Shown here piece after piece: positions 50,974 through 59,225 of a DNA stretch of 64,000 nt. The notes below the pieces were generated by a model that did no database searches, had not been told where the DNA came from, and was given only the letters and a program-made list of their open reading frames with translations. Source of the stretch: Massilia sp. 9I (GTDB taxonomy: Bacteria > Pseudomonadota > Gammaproteobacteria > Burkholderiales > Burkholderiaceae_D); the NCBI RefSeq assembly GCF_902506415.1, contig NZ_LR733275.1:310001-374000 (forward strand), written 5' to 3'. The position numbers and the translations under genes were made by a program. Each line of letters opens with the position of its first letter. The stretch's first letter is position 1.

Positions 50974-52893
50974 CTATTTATAGAGCACTTCCGGCAGCCA
51001 CATGCCGATGGCCGGGAAGGTGTACAGCAGGATCACGCCCAGCACCTGCAGCCCCATGAAGGGCAGCATGCCCAGGAAGATCTGGTTCAGCGTGACGTGC
51101 GGCGGCGACACGCCCTTCAGGTAGAAAGCCGACATGGCCACCGGCGGCGAGAGGAAGGCGGTCTGCAGGTTCATCGCCACCAGCAGGCCGAAGAACAGCG
51201 GATCGATGTTGAAGTGCGGCAGCAGCGGCACGAAGATCGGCATGAAGATCACGATGATCTCGGTCCACTCGAGCGGCCAGCCGAGCAGGAAGATCACGAC
51301 CTGGGCCAGGATCATGAACTGCACCGGCGTCAGGTCCATGCCCAGCACCCAGTTGTTGATGATCTCCTGCCCGCCCAGCAGCGCGAAAGCGGCCGAGAAG
51401 ATGCTGGAGCCGACGAACAGCCAGCACACCATCGCGGTCGTCTTGGTGGTGAGGTGGGCCGATTCCCGCAGCAGCTTGAGGTTGAACCTGCGGTAGGCGA
51501 TCGCCAGGATCAGGCCCCCGAAAGCGCCCATGGCCGCCGCCTCGGTCGGCGTGGCCAGTCCGAACACGATGCTGCCCAGGACCGCCAGGATCAGGATCGC
51601 CAGCGGAAACAGGGAGCCGAGCAGCATCTTGAAGATCTCGAGCCGGGCAAACGTGAACAGCAGGTAGAACACTGCCATCGCCGCGGCCAGCACCGCCAGC
51701 GTGATCCAGAAGCCCGTGGGCGCCGGCTTGGCAACGGGATCGGCGGAGGCCGGGGCCGGAATCACCGGCGTGGCCTCCGGCGCCGGCGCCGCAGCGGCCT
51801 GCGCGGGCGGTTCCGCCAATGCGCCGTCCTGCGGCGGCTCGGCCAGCGCACCTTCGACCGGCGGCTCCGCCAGCCCGCCGGCTTCGCTGCCGGATGCGCT
51901 ATCGAGACTCTGCTGGTCGTCCATCGCGACCAGCTCCGTGGCCGGCGCTTCCGGCGCGGTCACCAGCCGATAGCTGACGCCCATCACGAGGGCGAAGGCC
52001 AGCGCCGGCAGCATGGCGACGAACAGGTTGTTCGCCAGCGTGCGCTTGCTGCCATTGGCGCTTTTAAAGGAGCGCAGCAGGCCGGGTACCGCCATTTTGT
52101 TGTAAGCCCCGGGAATGGACTCGGTGTAGGCCGGCAGCGCCACCACCCGCTCCTCCGCCGGCAGCGGCGGCGCCATGCTGGGTTTCAGCTTGGCGATCAG
52201 GAGCACGTAGCCGACATACAGCGCGGCCAGCATGATCCCCGGGAAGAAGGCGCCCGCATACAGCTTGACCACCGAGACCCCGGCCGTCGCGCCGTACACG
52301 ATCAGGAGCACCGAGGGTGGAATCAGGATGCCCAGGCAACCGCCCGCCGTGATGCAGCCGGCCGACAGCTGGGTGCTGTAGCCGGCCTTCAGCATAGCCG
52401 GCAGCGCCAGCAGGCCCATGAGCGTCACGACCGCGCCGACGATGCCGGTCGCGGTGGCGAAGATGGCGCAGGTGACGATGGTGGCCACCGCCAGCGATCC
52501 GGGCACGCGCGCCATCGCCAGGTGCAGGCTTTTGAATAAGCGCTCGATCAGGTTGGCGCGCTCCACCAGGTAGCCCATGAAGATGAACAGCGGGATCGAG
52601 ATCAGCACGTCGTTGGCCATCACCGAATAGGCGCGCTGCACCATCAGGTCGAGCGTGAGCTGGACCGCCTGGTCCGGGTCCTGGCTGTGGAAGGCAAACC
52701 AGGCAAACAAGACCCCCATGCCCATCAGGGTGAAAGCGGTCGGGAAGCCCAGCATGATGGCGACCACCACCAGGGCCAGCATCAACAGGCCCAGGTGGCC
52801 GTTGGTCATGTCGGCTGGCGCCGGCATCAGGGCGAACAGCGCGACCACGATCGCCACCAGCATCGACAGGCCGAACCAGATTTCCTTCCTCAT
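50974..52893 (-). CDS. dctM: TRAP transporter large permease DctM with an unusual linker
   Basis: A 639-residue membrane protein of the TRAP family, the main channel of a sodium-driven uptake system. Normal DctM is about 430 residues; here an insert at about residues 312-392 carries a nine-residue repeat, LAEPP at 341, 350 and 359, in an Ala/Pro/Glu-rich loop with no membrane helix. The rest has the usual hydrophobic segments (GFPTAFTLMGMGVL, ISIPLFIFMGYLVE, ILIPPSVLLIVYG). Order dctP-dctQ-dctM on the minus strand is canonical, with a four-base overlap with dctQ. The insert may be a spacer between the two halves of the channel. Confidence 0.9.
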   Translation of the reverse strand: MRKEIWFGLSMLVAIVVALFALMPAPADMTNGHLGLLMLALVVVAIMLGFPTAFTLMGMGVLFAWFAFHSQDPDQAVQLTLDLMVQRAYSVMANDVLISIPLFIFMGYLVERANLIERLFKSLHLAMARVPGSLAVATIVTCAIFATATGIVGAVVTLMGLLALPAMLKAGYSTQLSAGCITAGGCLGILIPPSVLLIVYGATAGVSVVKLYAGAFFPGIMLAALYVGYVLLIAKLKPSMAPPLPAEERVVALPAYTESIPGAYNKMAVPGLLRSFKSANGSKRTLANNLFVAMLPALAFALVMGVSYRLVTAPEAPATELVAMDDQQSLDSASGSEAGGLAEPPVEGALAEPPQDGALAEPPAQAAAAPAPEATPVIPAPASADPVAKPAPTGFWITLAVLAAAMAVFYLLFTFARLEIFKMLLGSLFPLAILILAVLGSIVFGLATPTEAAAMGAFGGLILAIAYRRFNLKLLRESAHLTTKTTAMVCWLFVGSSIFSAAFALLGGQEIINNWVLGMDLTPVQFMILAQVVIFLLGWPLEWTEIIVIFMPIFVPLLPHFNIDPLFFGLLVAMNLQTAFLSPPVAMSAFYLKGVSPPHVTLNQIFLGMLPFMGLQVLGVILLYTFPAIGMWLPEVLYK

Positions 52894-53468
52894 GGCCGGC
52901 CCTCCTCGCTCACCTGCGCCTTGAGCTTGTCGACGTCGACCTCTTCGACGTCAGGTTCGCGCGCGGGCCACGCGCCATCGCGCAGGCAGACCACGCAGCG
53001 CACGATCTCCACAAGACCCTGCAGCAGGAGCAGCACGCCGGCGAAGGGAATCACCATTTTGAAGGGATATAGCGGCGGGCCGTTGGCGGTGAGCGTCGAA
53101 TGCTCTTGAATCGCCAGCGACTCGGCGGCGTAGGTGTAGCCGGCCCAGACCAGCGCCACCACGCCGGGAATGAAGAAGACGAAATACAGGATCAGGTCCA
53201 GGCCCGCCTGCAGGCGCGGCGGGAAGAAGCTGTACAGCACGTCGCCGCGCACGTGGCCGTTCTTGGCCAGCGTGTAGGCCCCAGCCATCATGAAGGCGGC
53301 GCCGTACATCATGATCATCAGGTCGAAGGCCCAGGGATTGGGCCTGTTCAGGGCATAGCGCGCGAAGACTTCCCAGCTGATGAGGAAGGTGAGCGCCACG
53401 ATCAGCCAGGAGAAGGCCTGGCCGACCCAGCTGCTGACCCGGTCGACGAAAAACAAAACGTTTTGCAT
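52890..53468 (-). CDS. dctQ: TRAP transporter small permease DctQ
   Basis: A 192-residue membrane protein with four hydrophobic segments and the DctQ patterns SWLIVALTFLISWEVFARYALN and GAAFMMAGAYTLAKNGHVRGDVLY (in parts). It pairs with DctM to form the membrane part of the transporter. The ATG at 53468 (MQNVLFF) is preferred to an upstream start in a region occupied by a REP element. It overlaps dctM by four bases, so translation is coupled. Confidence 0.9.
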   Translation of the reverse strand: MQNVLFFVDRVSSWVGQAFSWLIVALTFLISWEVFARYALNRPNPWAFDLMIMMYGAAFMMAGAYTLAKNGHVRGDVLYSFFPPRLQAGLDLILYFVFFIPGVVALVWAGYTYAAESLAIQEHSTLTANGPPLYPFKMVIPFAGVLLLLQGLVEIVRCVVCLRDGAWPAREPDVEEVDVDKLKAQVSEEGRP

Positions 53469-53505
53469 GTAGCTGCTCCGGTCGCGAAGACGAGTGGCGA
53501 AGGAC

Positions 53506-53616
53506 GTAGGGTGGGCGGGTCTCCCGCCCACGCGGTGATCGTTCGCAGCGAGATCATCCGGCACGAGAGCGGAGTCACCGCGTATCACCGCGTGGGCGGC
53601 AAGCCGCCCACCCTAC
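53506..53616. repeat. GTAG-headed REP pair (BIME-like), copy E
   Basis: The left REP is GTAGGGTGGGCGGG with stem GTGGGCGGG/CCCGCCCAC; the right, on the minus strand, is GTAGGGTGGGCGG with stem GTGGGCGG/CCGCCCAC and loop CTTG. It lies between dctP and dctQ, so it would be part of the operon mRNA. Confidence 0.88.
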
Positions 53617-53624
53617 AAAAGCGA

Positions 53625-54776
53625 TTACGCCTTCTTCGGCGGAGGAGCCTTGCGCCCGAAGTAGTGGTTGTAGGCCATGCGGCGCGGATTATTGGTATCC
53701 ATGTCCCACTTCATCGCGCGCGCGGCGAAGGCCCGCATCGATGCCTCGACCTTCTTGAACAGCGGATTGTCGGCGCCCTTCTTGGCCACGACCTGGTCCC
53801 ACACCGTGAGCTGGGCCTGCAGCACCGCGTCCGGGGTCTTGTAGAATTTCACGCCGTTCTGCGCCTGCATGCCGGCGTAGTCCTTGGAATAGCGGTCGAC
53901 TGCCTTCCACGACATATCGGCGGACGCGGCTTCGACGGCGTTCTCGATAATCGCCTTCATCATGGCGGGAAGCGCGTTGTACTTGGTCTTGTTGAAGGTG
54001 ATCTCGAACTGCTCCGAGCTCTGGTGGAAGCTTTGCAGCATGCAGATCTTGGAGACGTCCGGGAAGCCGAGCACGCGGTCGGAACTGGCGTTGTTGAATT
54101 CGGCCCCATCGAGCAGGCCGCGGTCCATCGCCGGCACGATCTCGCCCGCGGGCAGCGCGTTCACCGCCGCGCCCATGGCCGTGAACATGTCGATCGCCAG
54201 GCCGTTGGTGCGGAACTTCAGGCCTTTCAGGTCTTCGGTCTTGCTGATCGGTTTCTTGAACCAGCCGAGCGGCTGGGTCGGCATCGGACCGGTGAGGAAG
54301 GACACGACGTTGGCGCCGATGCTGTTGTACAGCTCCGCCAGCAGCTCCTTGCCGCCGCCGTATTTATGCCATGCCAGCACCATGTTGGCGTCCATGCCGT
54401 AGGCCGGGCCCGAGGTCCACAGCGCGATAGCGCTCTGCTTGCCGTAGTTGTAGCCCATGACGCCGTGGCCGCCGTCGAGCGTGCCCTTGGAGACCGCATC
54501 GAGCAGGCCGAAGGCGGGAACGACGGCGCCCGCCGGCAGCACTTCGATCTTCAGCTCGCCGCCGGTCATGTCGTTGACCTTCTTGGCGAAGTCGAGGGCG
54601 TATTCGTGGAAGATGTCCTTGCTCGGCCAGGTGCTCTGGAAGCGCATCTGCTTCGGTGTCTGCGCCGTCGCGATCATCGGTACTGCGAGGGCGCCGGCGG
54701 TACCGGCGGCTGCGGTGCCGAGGAACTTACGGCGGGTGGATGCTGGCTTCTTTGAATCGTCGTCACGCTGCTTCAT
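53625..54776 (-). CDS. dctP: TRAP substrate-binding protein DctP with Tat signal
   Basis: A 383-residue periplasmic binding protein with a twin-arginine signal (STRRKFLG near residue 15) and cleavage after about residue 40. The patterns GMDANMVLAWHKYGGGKELL, LKGLKFRTNGLAIDMFTAMG and MLQSFHQSSEQFEITFNK (in parts) match the subgroup that binds 2-oxo or hydroxy acids (TakP-like) rather than C4-dicarboxylates. It is first in the dctPQM series. AAGGAGA precedes the ATG at 54776. Confidence 0.9.
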   Translation of the reverse strand: MKQRDDDSKKPASTRRKFLGTAAAGTAGALAVPMIATAQTPKQMRFQSTWPSKDIFHEYALDFAKKVNDMTGGELKIEVLPAGAVVPAFGLLDAVSKGTLDGGHGVMGYNYGKQSAIALWTSGPAYGMDANMVLAWHKYGGGKELLAELYNSIGANVVSFLTGPMPTQPLGWFKKPISKTEDLKGLKFRTNGLAIDMFTAMGAAVNALPAGEIVPAMDRGLLDGAEFNNASSDRVLGFPDVSKICMLQSFHQSSEQFEITFNKTKYNALPAMMKAIIENAVEAASADMSWKAVDRYSKDYAGMQAQNGVKFYKTPDAVLQAQLTVWDQVVAKKGADNPLFKKVEASMRAFAARAMKWDMDTNNPRRMAYNHYFGRKAPPPKKA

Positions 54777-54992
54777 CGTCTGTCTCCTTGATTGGTTTTT
54801 TACGAGGATGAATCGAATCACGTACAACTTCCTGGCTTGCGGACCTTCTCCTTTTGCTAAGTATTGACACGCCGGCTTGCAGGATGTGCCTGTTTCCTTA
54901 CGGATTGCTTACACGGGACTTACAAAGCGTTAGGCATGCGGCTGGTGGCATGTGTTTTGCTTTTTGGAAAGTATTCTTTCAATGAGCAGAGC

Positions 54993-57542
54993 ATGAACCA
55001 CGAAGCAAACAAGCAAGCCGTCGACACCCTCCTCCCCTACATGCCCGACGTCGTCCAGCGCCAGGCGGCGCTGCACGAACTGCACCAGACCTGGCGCCTG
55101 ATCGAAGCCTCGGCCAAGATGAACTGCCCTTCGGAGGCCCGGCTGCTGCTGCCCGCCGTGCTGGCGACCCGCACCGATCTGGTGCAGCTGGAGCGTGACC
55201 TGATCGCCAACATGGTGGCCGAAAAGGTGCGCCAGGTCCTGGGCGAGGCCGCGACCCGCGCCCAGTACGCGCTCGAGCTCCTGGTGCGCAACCTGTTCGA
55301 GCGCACCGCCGACGTCGGCTTCCTGGCGGTCGATCTCGACCTGTGCCGCTTCGTTGCCGGCCAGGACCCCGACCGCGCCGCGGCGCAGCGGCGCCTGGCC
55401 GCCTACCGCGACAAGTACACGGTGTACGACGACATCCTGCTGCTTGCATTGGACGGCACGATGCTGGTGCGCGCCGATCCCGACGCACCCCTCGCGTGCA
55501 GCAGCGATCCGCTGGTGGCCGCGACCCTGGCAGCACCGGGCTATCTGGAGACCTTCCGCGCCAGCGACCTGCGTCCCGGGCAGGAGCGCGCGCTGCTGTA
55601 TTCGCAGGCGATGAGCCATCCGGATACGGGCGCCGTGATCGGCGTGCTGTGCGTGAGCTTTCACTTCGCGCACGAACTGGCCGCGATCTTCACCGCCTAT
55701 GCCGACCCCGAAGGGCGCGCCAACATGCTGCTGCTCGACGCCGACGATCGCGTGGTCAACAGCGCCGATCCGCTCTGGATCGCGCCTGGCGTGCGCGTCC
55801 CCGTCAACCTGGACGGCACCACCGCGCCGCGCCTGTTCGCCGGCCGCGAGTACCTGGTCAGCAGCTTCGCATCGAGCGGCTACCAGGGTTATCCGGGTCC
55901 GCCAGGCTGGAAGACCCAGGTGATGGTCCCGCTCGACCTGGCCTTTCGCCGCCCGCCCCGCGACGCCGCGTCGCGGCTGGCGCCTGACATGCTGCAAGGG
56001 CTGCTGTCGCACGCGCGCAGCTTCAACCCGGCGCTGCATGCTTTGATGTCCTCGGTGCTGGGTGCGACCCAGGCCATCAAGCGCATCGTCTGGAACGGCA
56101 AGGTCACCAGCATCCGGACCGGCAGCGGCGACGGCCGCGAGGCCCAGCGCCTGAACCCCGTGCTCGACGAGATCACCGAGACCGGCGAGCGCAGCGACGC
56201 GGCCTTCTCGCAATCGATCGAGGGCCTGTACCAGACCGTGCTGGCGTCGAGCCTGCAGGCCGCCGAATTCACCGCGCAGCTGCTGGTCGACATGCTGGAC
56301 CGCAGCCTGTACGAGCGCGCCAACGACTGCCGCTGGTGGGCGCTGGCCGGCCTGCTGCGCCAGGCATTGGCAGACGATGACGATGGCCTGCGCGGCGAAC
56401 GGATCGGCTCCCTGCTCGCCCACATCAATGGCCTGTACACGGTGTACAGCCGCCTGGTCGTGTACGACCGCCACGGACGCATCGTAGCCGCGACGGGATC
56501 GCAGGACCTCATCGGCAGCAGCATCGCGGACGACACCCTGCGCGCGGTGGCGGCGCTGCGCAGCGCGTCGGACCACGTTGCCCAAGCCTTCGGGCCGTCC
56601 CCGCTATACGACGGACGGCCAACCTTCGTCTATCATGCCGCAATCCGCCACCCCGAGCGCGAGGCGAGTGTCATCGGCGGCATCGGTATCGTCTTCGACA
56701 GCGCCGTCGAGCTGCACAACATGCTAGACAGCAGCGTGGCCGGGCGCGCGGACATGCACGCCTTCCTGGTCGGTCCAGACGGACGGGTGCTCAGCAGCAC
56801 CGATACCAGGTATGCCGCGGGCGCACTGCTGGCGCTGGACGGCGATCTGCTCGACACGGCCGCCCAGCATGGGCGCGCGGCGCGCATCGTGGTGCATGAA
56901 GGCCAGTACTGCGTCGCCGCATGCGCGCGCGCCGAGGGCTACCGCGAATTCCGCGCCGTCGCGGGACGCGAACAGGACGTGCTTTCGGTTGTCCTGCAGA
57001 CCTTCGGACCGGTGCGCTCGCGCGCCGAACTGGAGCCGCCGGGCCAGGTGCGCGTACGCGCCGAGGTCGAACAGGGACGCGACTATGCGCTGTTCGTGGC
57101 CGGCGGTGCGCTGGCGGCGCTCGATGCCGCCGTCGTGGTCGAAGCGCTGCCGTTCGCGCGCGTCAAGCGCGCTCCCGCCTCCAGCGGCGCGATCGGGATT
57201 CTCGATGCCGGACCAGACCAGGGCCGGCGCGATTTCGTGTGGGTGTTCGACCTGGGGCGCATGGTATCCGGCCAGGCGCGTGCGCTGCCGGCCGATGGCC
57301 AGGTCATCCTGGTGCGCCATGGGGCAAGCACGATTGGCCTGCTGGTCGACGACGTGCATTCGGTGCAGCAGTTCGCACCCGAGGCGTGGAGCCCGTTCGG
57401 TGGGATGGGAGATGGTGCGGCCTTGACCGTCGGCCTGATCAAGGCGAATGGCGGCGAGCTGCTGATCCAGGAACTCAGCGCCGAGCGGATTCTGGCACAG
57501 GTGTTTGCGGCAACGCGCGAGTTCGGCGAGCGCCTGCCGTAG
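54993..57542 (+). CDS. CheW-domain protein with two cytosolic cache-like regions
   Basis: An 849-residue protein. Residues about 70-330 and 390-600 each contain a cache/PDC-like region with YTVYDDILLLALDGTMLVRAD and YTVYSRLVVYDRHGRIVAATG in outline, and the C-terminal 130 residues form a CheW domain (RDFVWVFDLGRMVSGQA, VILVRHGASTIGLLVDDVHSVQQFAP in parts). No membrane helix or signal peptide is visible, so unlike classical receptors it is cytosolic. It would link a soluble ligand directly to the CheA-CheW signalling core. The start at 54993 (MNHEAN) is preferred. Confidence 0.85.
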   Translation: MNHEANKQAVDTLLPYMPDVVQRQAALHELHQTWRLIEASAKMNCPSEARLLLPAVLATRTDLVQLERDLIANMVAEKVRQVLGEAATRAQYALELLVRNLFERTADVGFLAVDLDLCRFVAGQDPDRAAAQRRLAAYRDKYTVYDDILLLALDGTMLVRADPDAPLACSSDPLVAATLAAPGYLETFRASDLRPGQERALLYSQAMSHPDTGAVIGVLCVSFHFAHELAAIFTAYADPEGRANMLLLDADDRVVNSADPLWIAPGVRVPVNLDGTTAPRLFAGREYLVSSFASSGYQGYPGPPGWKTQVMVPLDLAFRRPPRDAASRLAPDMLQGLLSHARSFNPALHALMSSVLGATQAIKRIVWNGKVTSIRTGSGDGREAQRLNPVLDEITETGERSDAAFSQSIEGLYQTVLASSLQAAEFTAQLLVDMLDRSLYERANDCRWWALAGLLRQALADDDDGLRGERIGSLLAHINGLYTVYSRLVVYDRHGRIVAATGSQDLIGSSIADDTLRAVAALRSASDHVAQAFGPSPLYDGRPTFVYHAAIRHPEREASVIGGIGIVFDSAVELHNMLDSSVAGRADMHAFLVGPDGRVLSSTDTRYAAGALLALDGDLLDTAAQHGRAARIVVHEGQYCVAACARAEGYREFRAVAGREQDVLSVVLQTFGPVRSRAELEPPGQVRVRAEVEQGRDYALFVAGGALAALDAAVVVEALPFARVKRAPASSGAIGILDAGPDQGRRDFVWVFDLGRMVSGQARALPADGQVILVRHGASTIGLLVDDVHSVQQFAPEAWSPFGGMGDGAALTVGLIKANGGELLIQELSAERILAQVFAATREFGERLP

Positions 57543-57560
57543 TAAGGCTGTGCGCTTCCA

Positions 57561-57585
57561 CCGGCCCGGCACAGAGCCGGGCCGG
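57561..57585. terminator. Hairpin between the CheW fusion and porin genes
   Basis: CCGGCCCGGC pairs with GCCGGGCCGG across a five-base loop, a perfect ten-pair stem between two convergent genes. No T run is present, so termination strength is uncertain. Confidence 0.5.
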
Positions 57586-57601
57586 AGGTGCGCGGTGCTG
57601 A

Positions 57602-58696
57602 TTAGAACAGCACGTCCATCGTCACCGTGAACATCTTGGCGTTCTTGGTGAAGTCATACGCGCTCGAATCCTGGACCGAATCCCACTGCACTTTCAAATC
57701 CATGTTCTTGCGGAAGTCCCAACGCACGCCGGCGAAGCGGGTGCTGTCGTTCTGCGTCGCGGTGTAGGTCGGGGTCAGCTTTTCCTCGTATTTCGAGTAG
57801 CCGATCATCGGCGTGAACTTGCCGTAGCGGTAGCCGACGGTCGCGGTCAGGCTCTTGGACTTGTAGTCGAGCGAAGGACGCATGAAGCGGTTCGCTTCGG
57901 CGCGGACCATCCAGTTGCCGTAGTCGATGCTGCCCGACAGGCCGATGATGCGCTGGCGGGTGCCCTTCTGGTACACCGGATCCGCACCCGGCTCGTAGAT
58001 GCCCAGGTTGATCGAGTTCTGCATGTAGATCAGGCGGGCGCCGAAGATCTCGTTAGAGACGTCGAGGTAGCCGCCCAGGATGTTCTTCCAGTCGTCGTCG
58101 ACGCGGTAGCCGTAGAAGATCTTGCGCTGCTCGATGTTGTCGCGCGTGGTCTCCTGGCCGGCGAACACGTTGCCGGTCACGGCCCAGTCGCCGATGCTGC
58201 GCGAGTGGCGGATGTTCACGCCATTGTAGGCGCCGACTTCCCAGCCGTAGATGTCCTGCGGTACGCGCGCCCACGGCAGCGTGTAACCGATGTAGACGCT
58301 GTCCGAATAGGCGTAGATCGGCAGGCGGCGACGGCCGGCCTGGATCGTGGTCTCGGGGGTCAGGTCATACGACAGGTAGGCCCAGTCGACGTCCGGCTTG
58401 CCGTTCTCGGAAGCGCGCATCACGGCCTGGACGGTGCCCGAGAGCTTGTTGGTGAACTGGTACTTGGCCTGCACGCCGACCAGCGATTCGTTGGTCCAGC
58501 TCCAGTCGCCCTTGTTGTAGACGGCGCCGTGTTCGTAGTTGCCGATGAAGCAGGGGCAGGCATTGCCCATGTATTCGCCCTGCGAACCGCTGTAGGCCTT
58601 GCCTGCGGTGACAGTCGCGAAACCGGAGAAGCTCAGGTCGTCGGCATACGCCATGCCGGCGCTGGACAGCAGCGCGGCGATAATCAGTTTCTTCAT
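57602..58696 (-). CDS. Outer-membrane porin-like protein
   Basis: A 364-residue protein with a signal peptide (LIIAALLSSAGMAYA) and a barrel of alternating strands ending in FTVTMDVLF. It resembles the porin group of Vibrio/Shewanella-like and Oxalobacteraceae proteins without the classical trimer loop 3. A Cys pair (CPCF) in the first extracellular loop is unusual. It is the last gene of a unit with the small binding protein and MCP. Confidence 0.85.
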   Translation of the reverse strand: MKKLIIAALLSSAGMAYADDLSFSGFATVTAGKAYSGSQGEYMGNACPCFIGNYEHGAVYNKGDWSWTNESLVGVQAKYQFTNKLSGTVQAVMRASENGKPDVDWAYLSYDLTPETTIQAGRRRLPIYAYSDSVYIGYTLPWARVPQDIYGWEVGAYNGVNIRHSRSIGDWAVTGNVFAGQETTRDNIEQRKIFYGYRVDDDWKNILGGYLDVSNEIFGARLIYMQNSINLGIYEPGADPVYQKGTRQRIIGLSGSIDYGNWMVRAEANRFMRPSLDYKSKSLTATVGYRYGKFTPMIGYSKYEEKLTPTYTATQNDSTRFAGVRWDFRKNMDLKVQWDSVQDSSAYDFTKNAKMFTVTMDVLF

Positions 58697-58707
58697 AATC
58701 GTTCGTG

Positions 58708-59118
58708 TTAGTTGGCGGTGGCGATGACTTTGACGCTGGCGTCCGCATCCTTCTTGTCGATGTAACCGACGGCGTTCGGGTCGGCGGCGACGGCCTTCTT
58801 CATGGCCTCGGCGCTACCCACTTCGGTCGGCGGGGTGCCGGTACCGGTGAAAATCAGCTTGCCCCACATGGCCTGGACCTGGACCGGATCCTTCTTGCAG
58901 GCCTTGGCGAAGAATTCGTCGCGCAGCGGGTTTTTCTCGTTGAGGTTGATCGGCGTGGGCGACTTGACCTTGCCGAGGAAGGCCTGGCACACCTGGGCCA
59001 GCTGAGGCGCCTGGGTCGATTTGGCGGAGACGATGACGCCGATCTCGGCACGGGCCGGTGCTGCGGCGAGCATGGCTAGCGCGAGCGCGCCAAGCGCTGC
59101 TGTAGAAGCTTTATTCAT
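58708..59118 (-). CDS. Small periplasmic substrate-binding-like protein
   Basis: A 136-residue protein with a Sec signal (LGALALAMLAAAPARA-E). The mature part, with IGVIVSAKSTQ, FLGKVKSPTPINLNEKNPLRDEFFAK and a late VGYIDKKDADASVKVI (in parts), resembles the short phosphate/PstS-like binding proteins that make up only one lobe. Its position between an MCP and a porin suggests that it feeds ligand to a receptor or porin. AATAAA-type start context; the ATG follows a weak Shine-Dalgarno. Confidence 0.8.
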   Translation of the reverse strand: MNKASTAALGALALAMLAAAPARAEIGVIVSAKSTQAPQLAQVCQAFLGKVKSPTPINLNEKNPLRDEFFAKACKKDPVQVQAMWGKLIFTGTGTPPTEVGSAEAMKKAVAADPNAVGYIDKKDADASVKVIATAN

Positions 59119-59225
59119 GGTGATCGAGTTGGTGTTGATGAAGCCCCGGCATGAACGCCGGGCGTGGCTCAGCTACCGCCCCGGATATTCACCGGGACGG
59201 TCGAAGAAAAGGGTGTGGAATGCGC

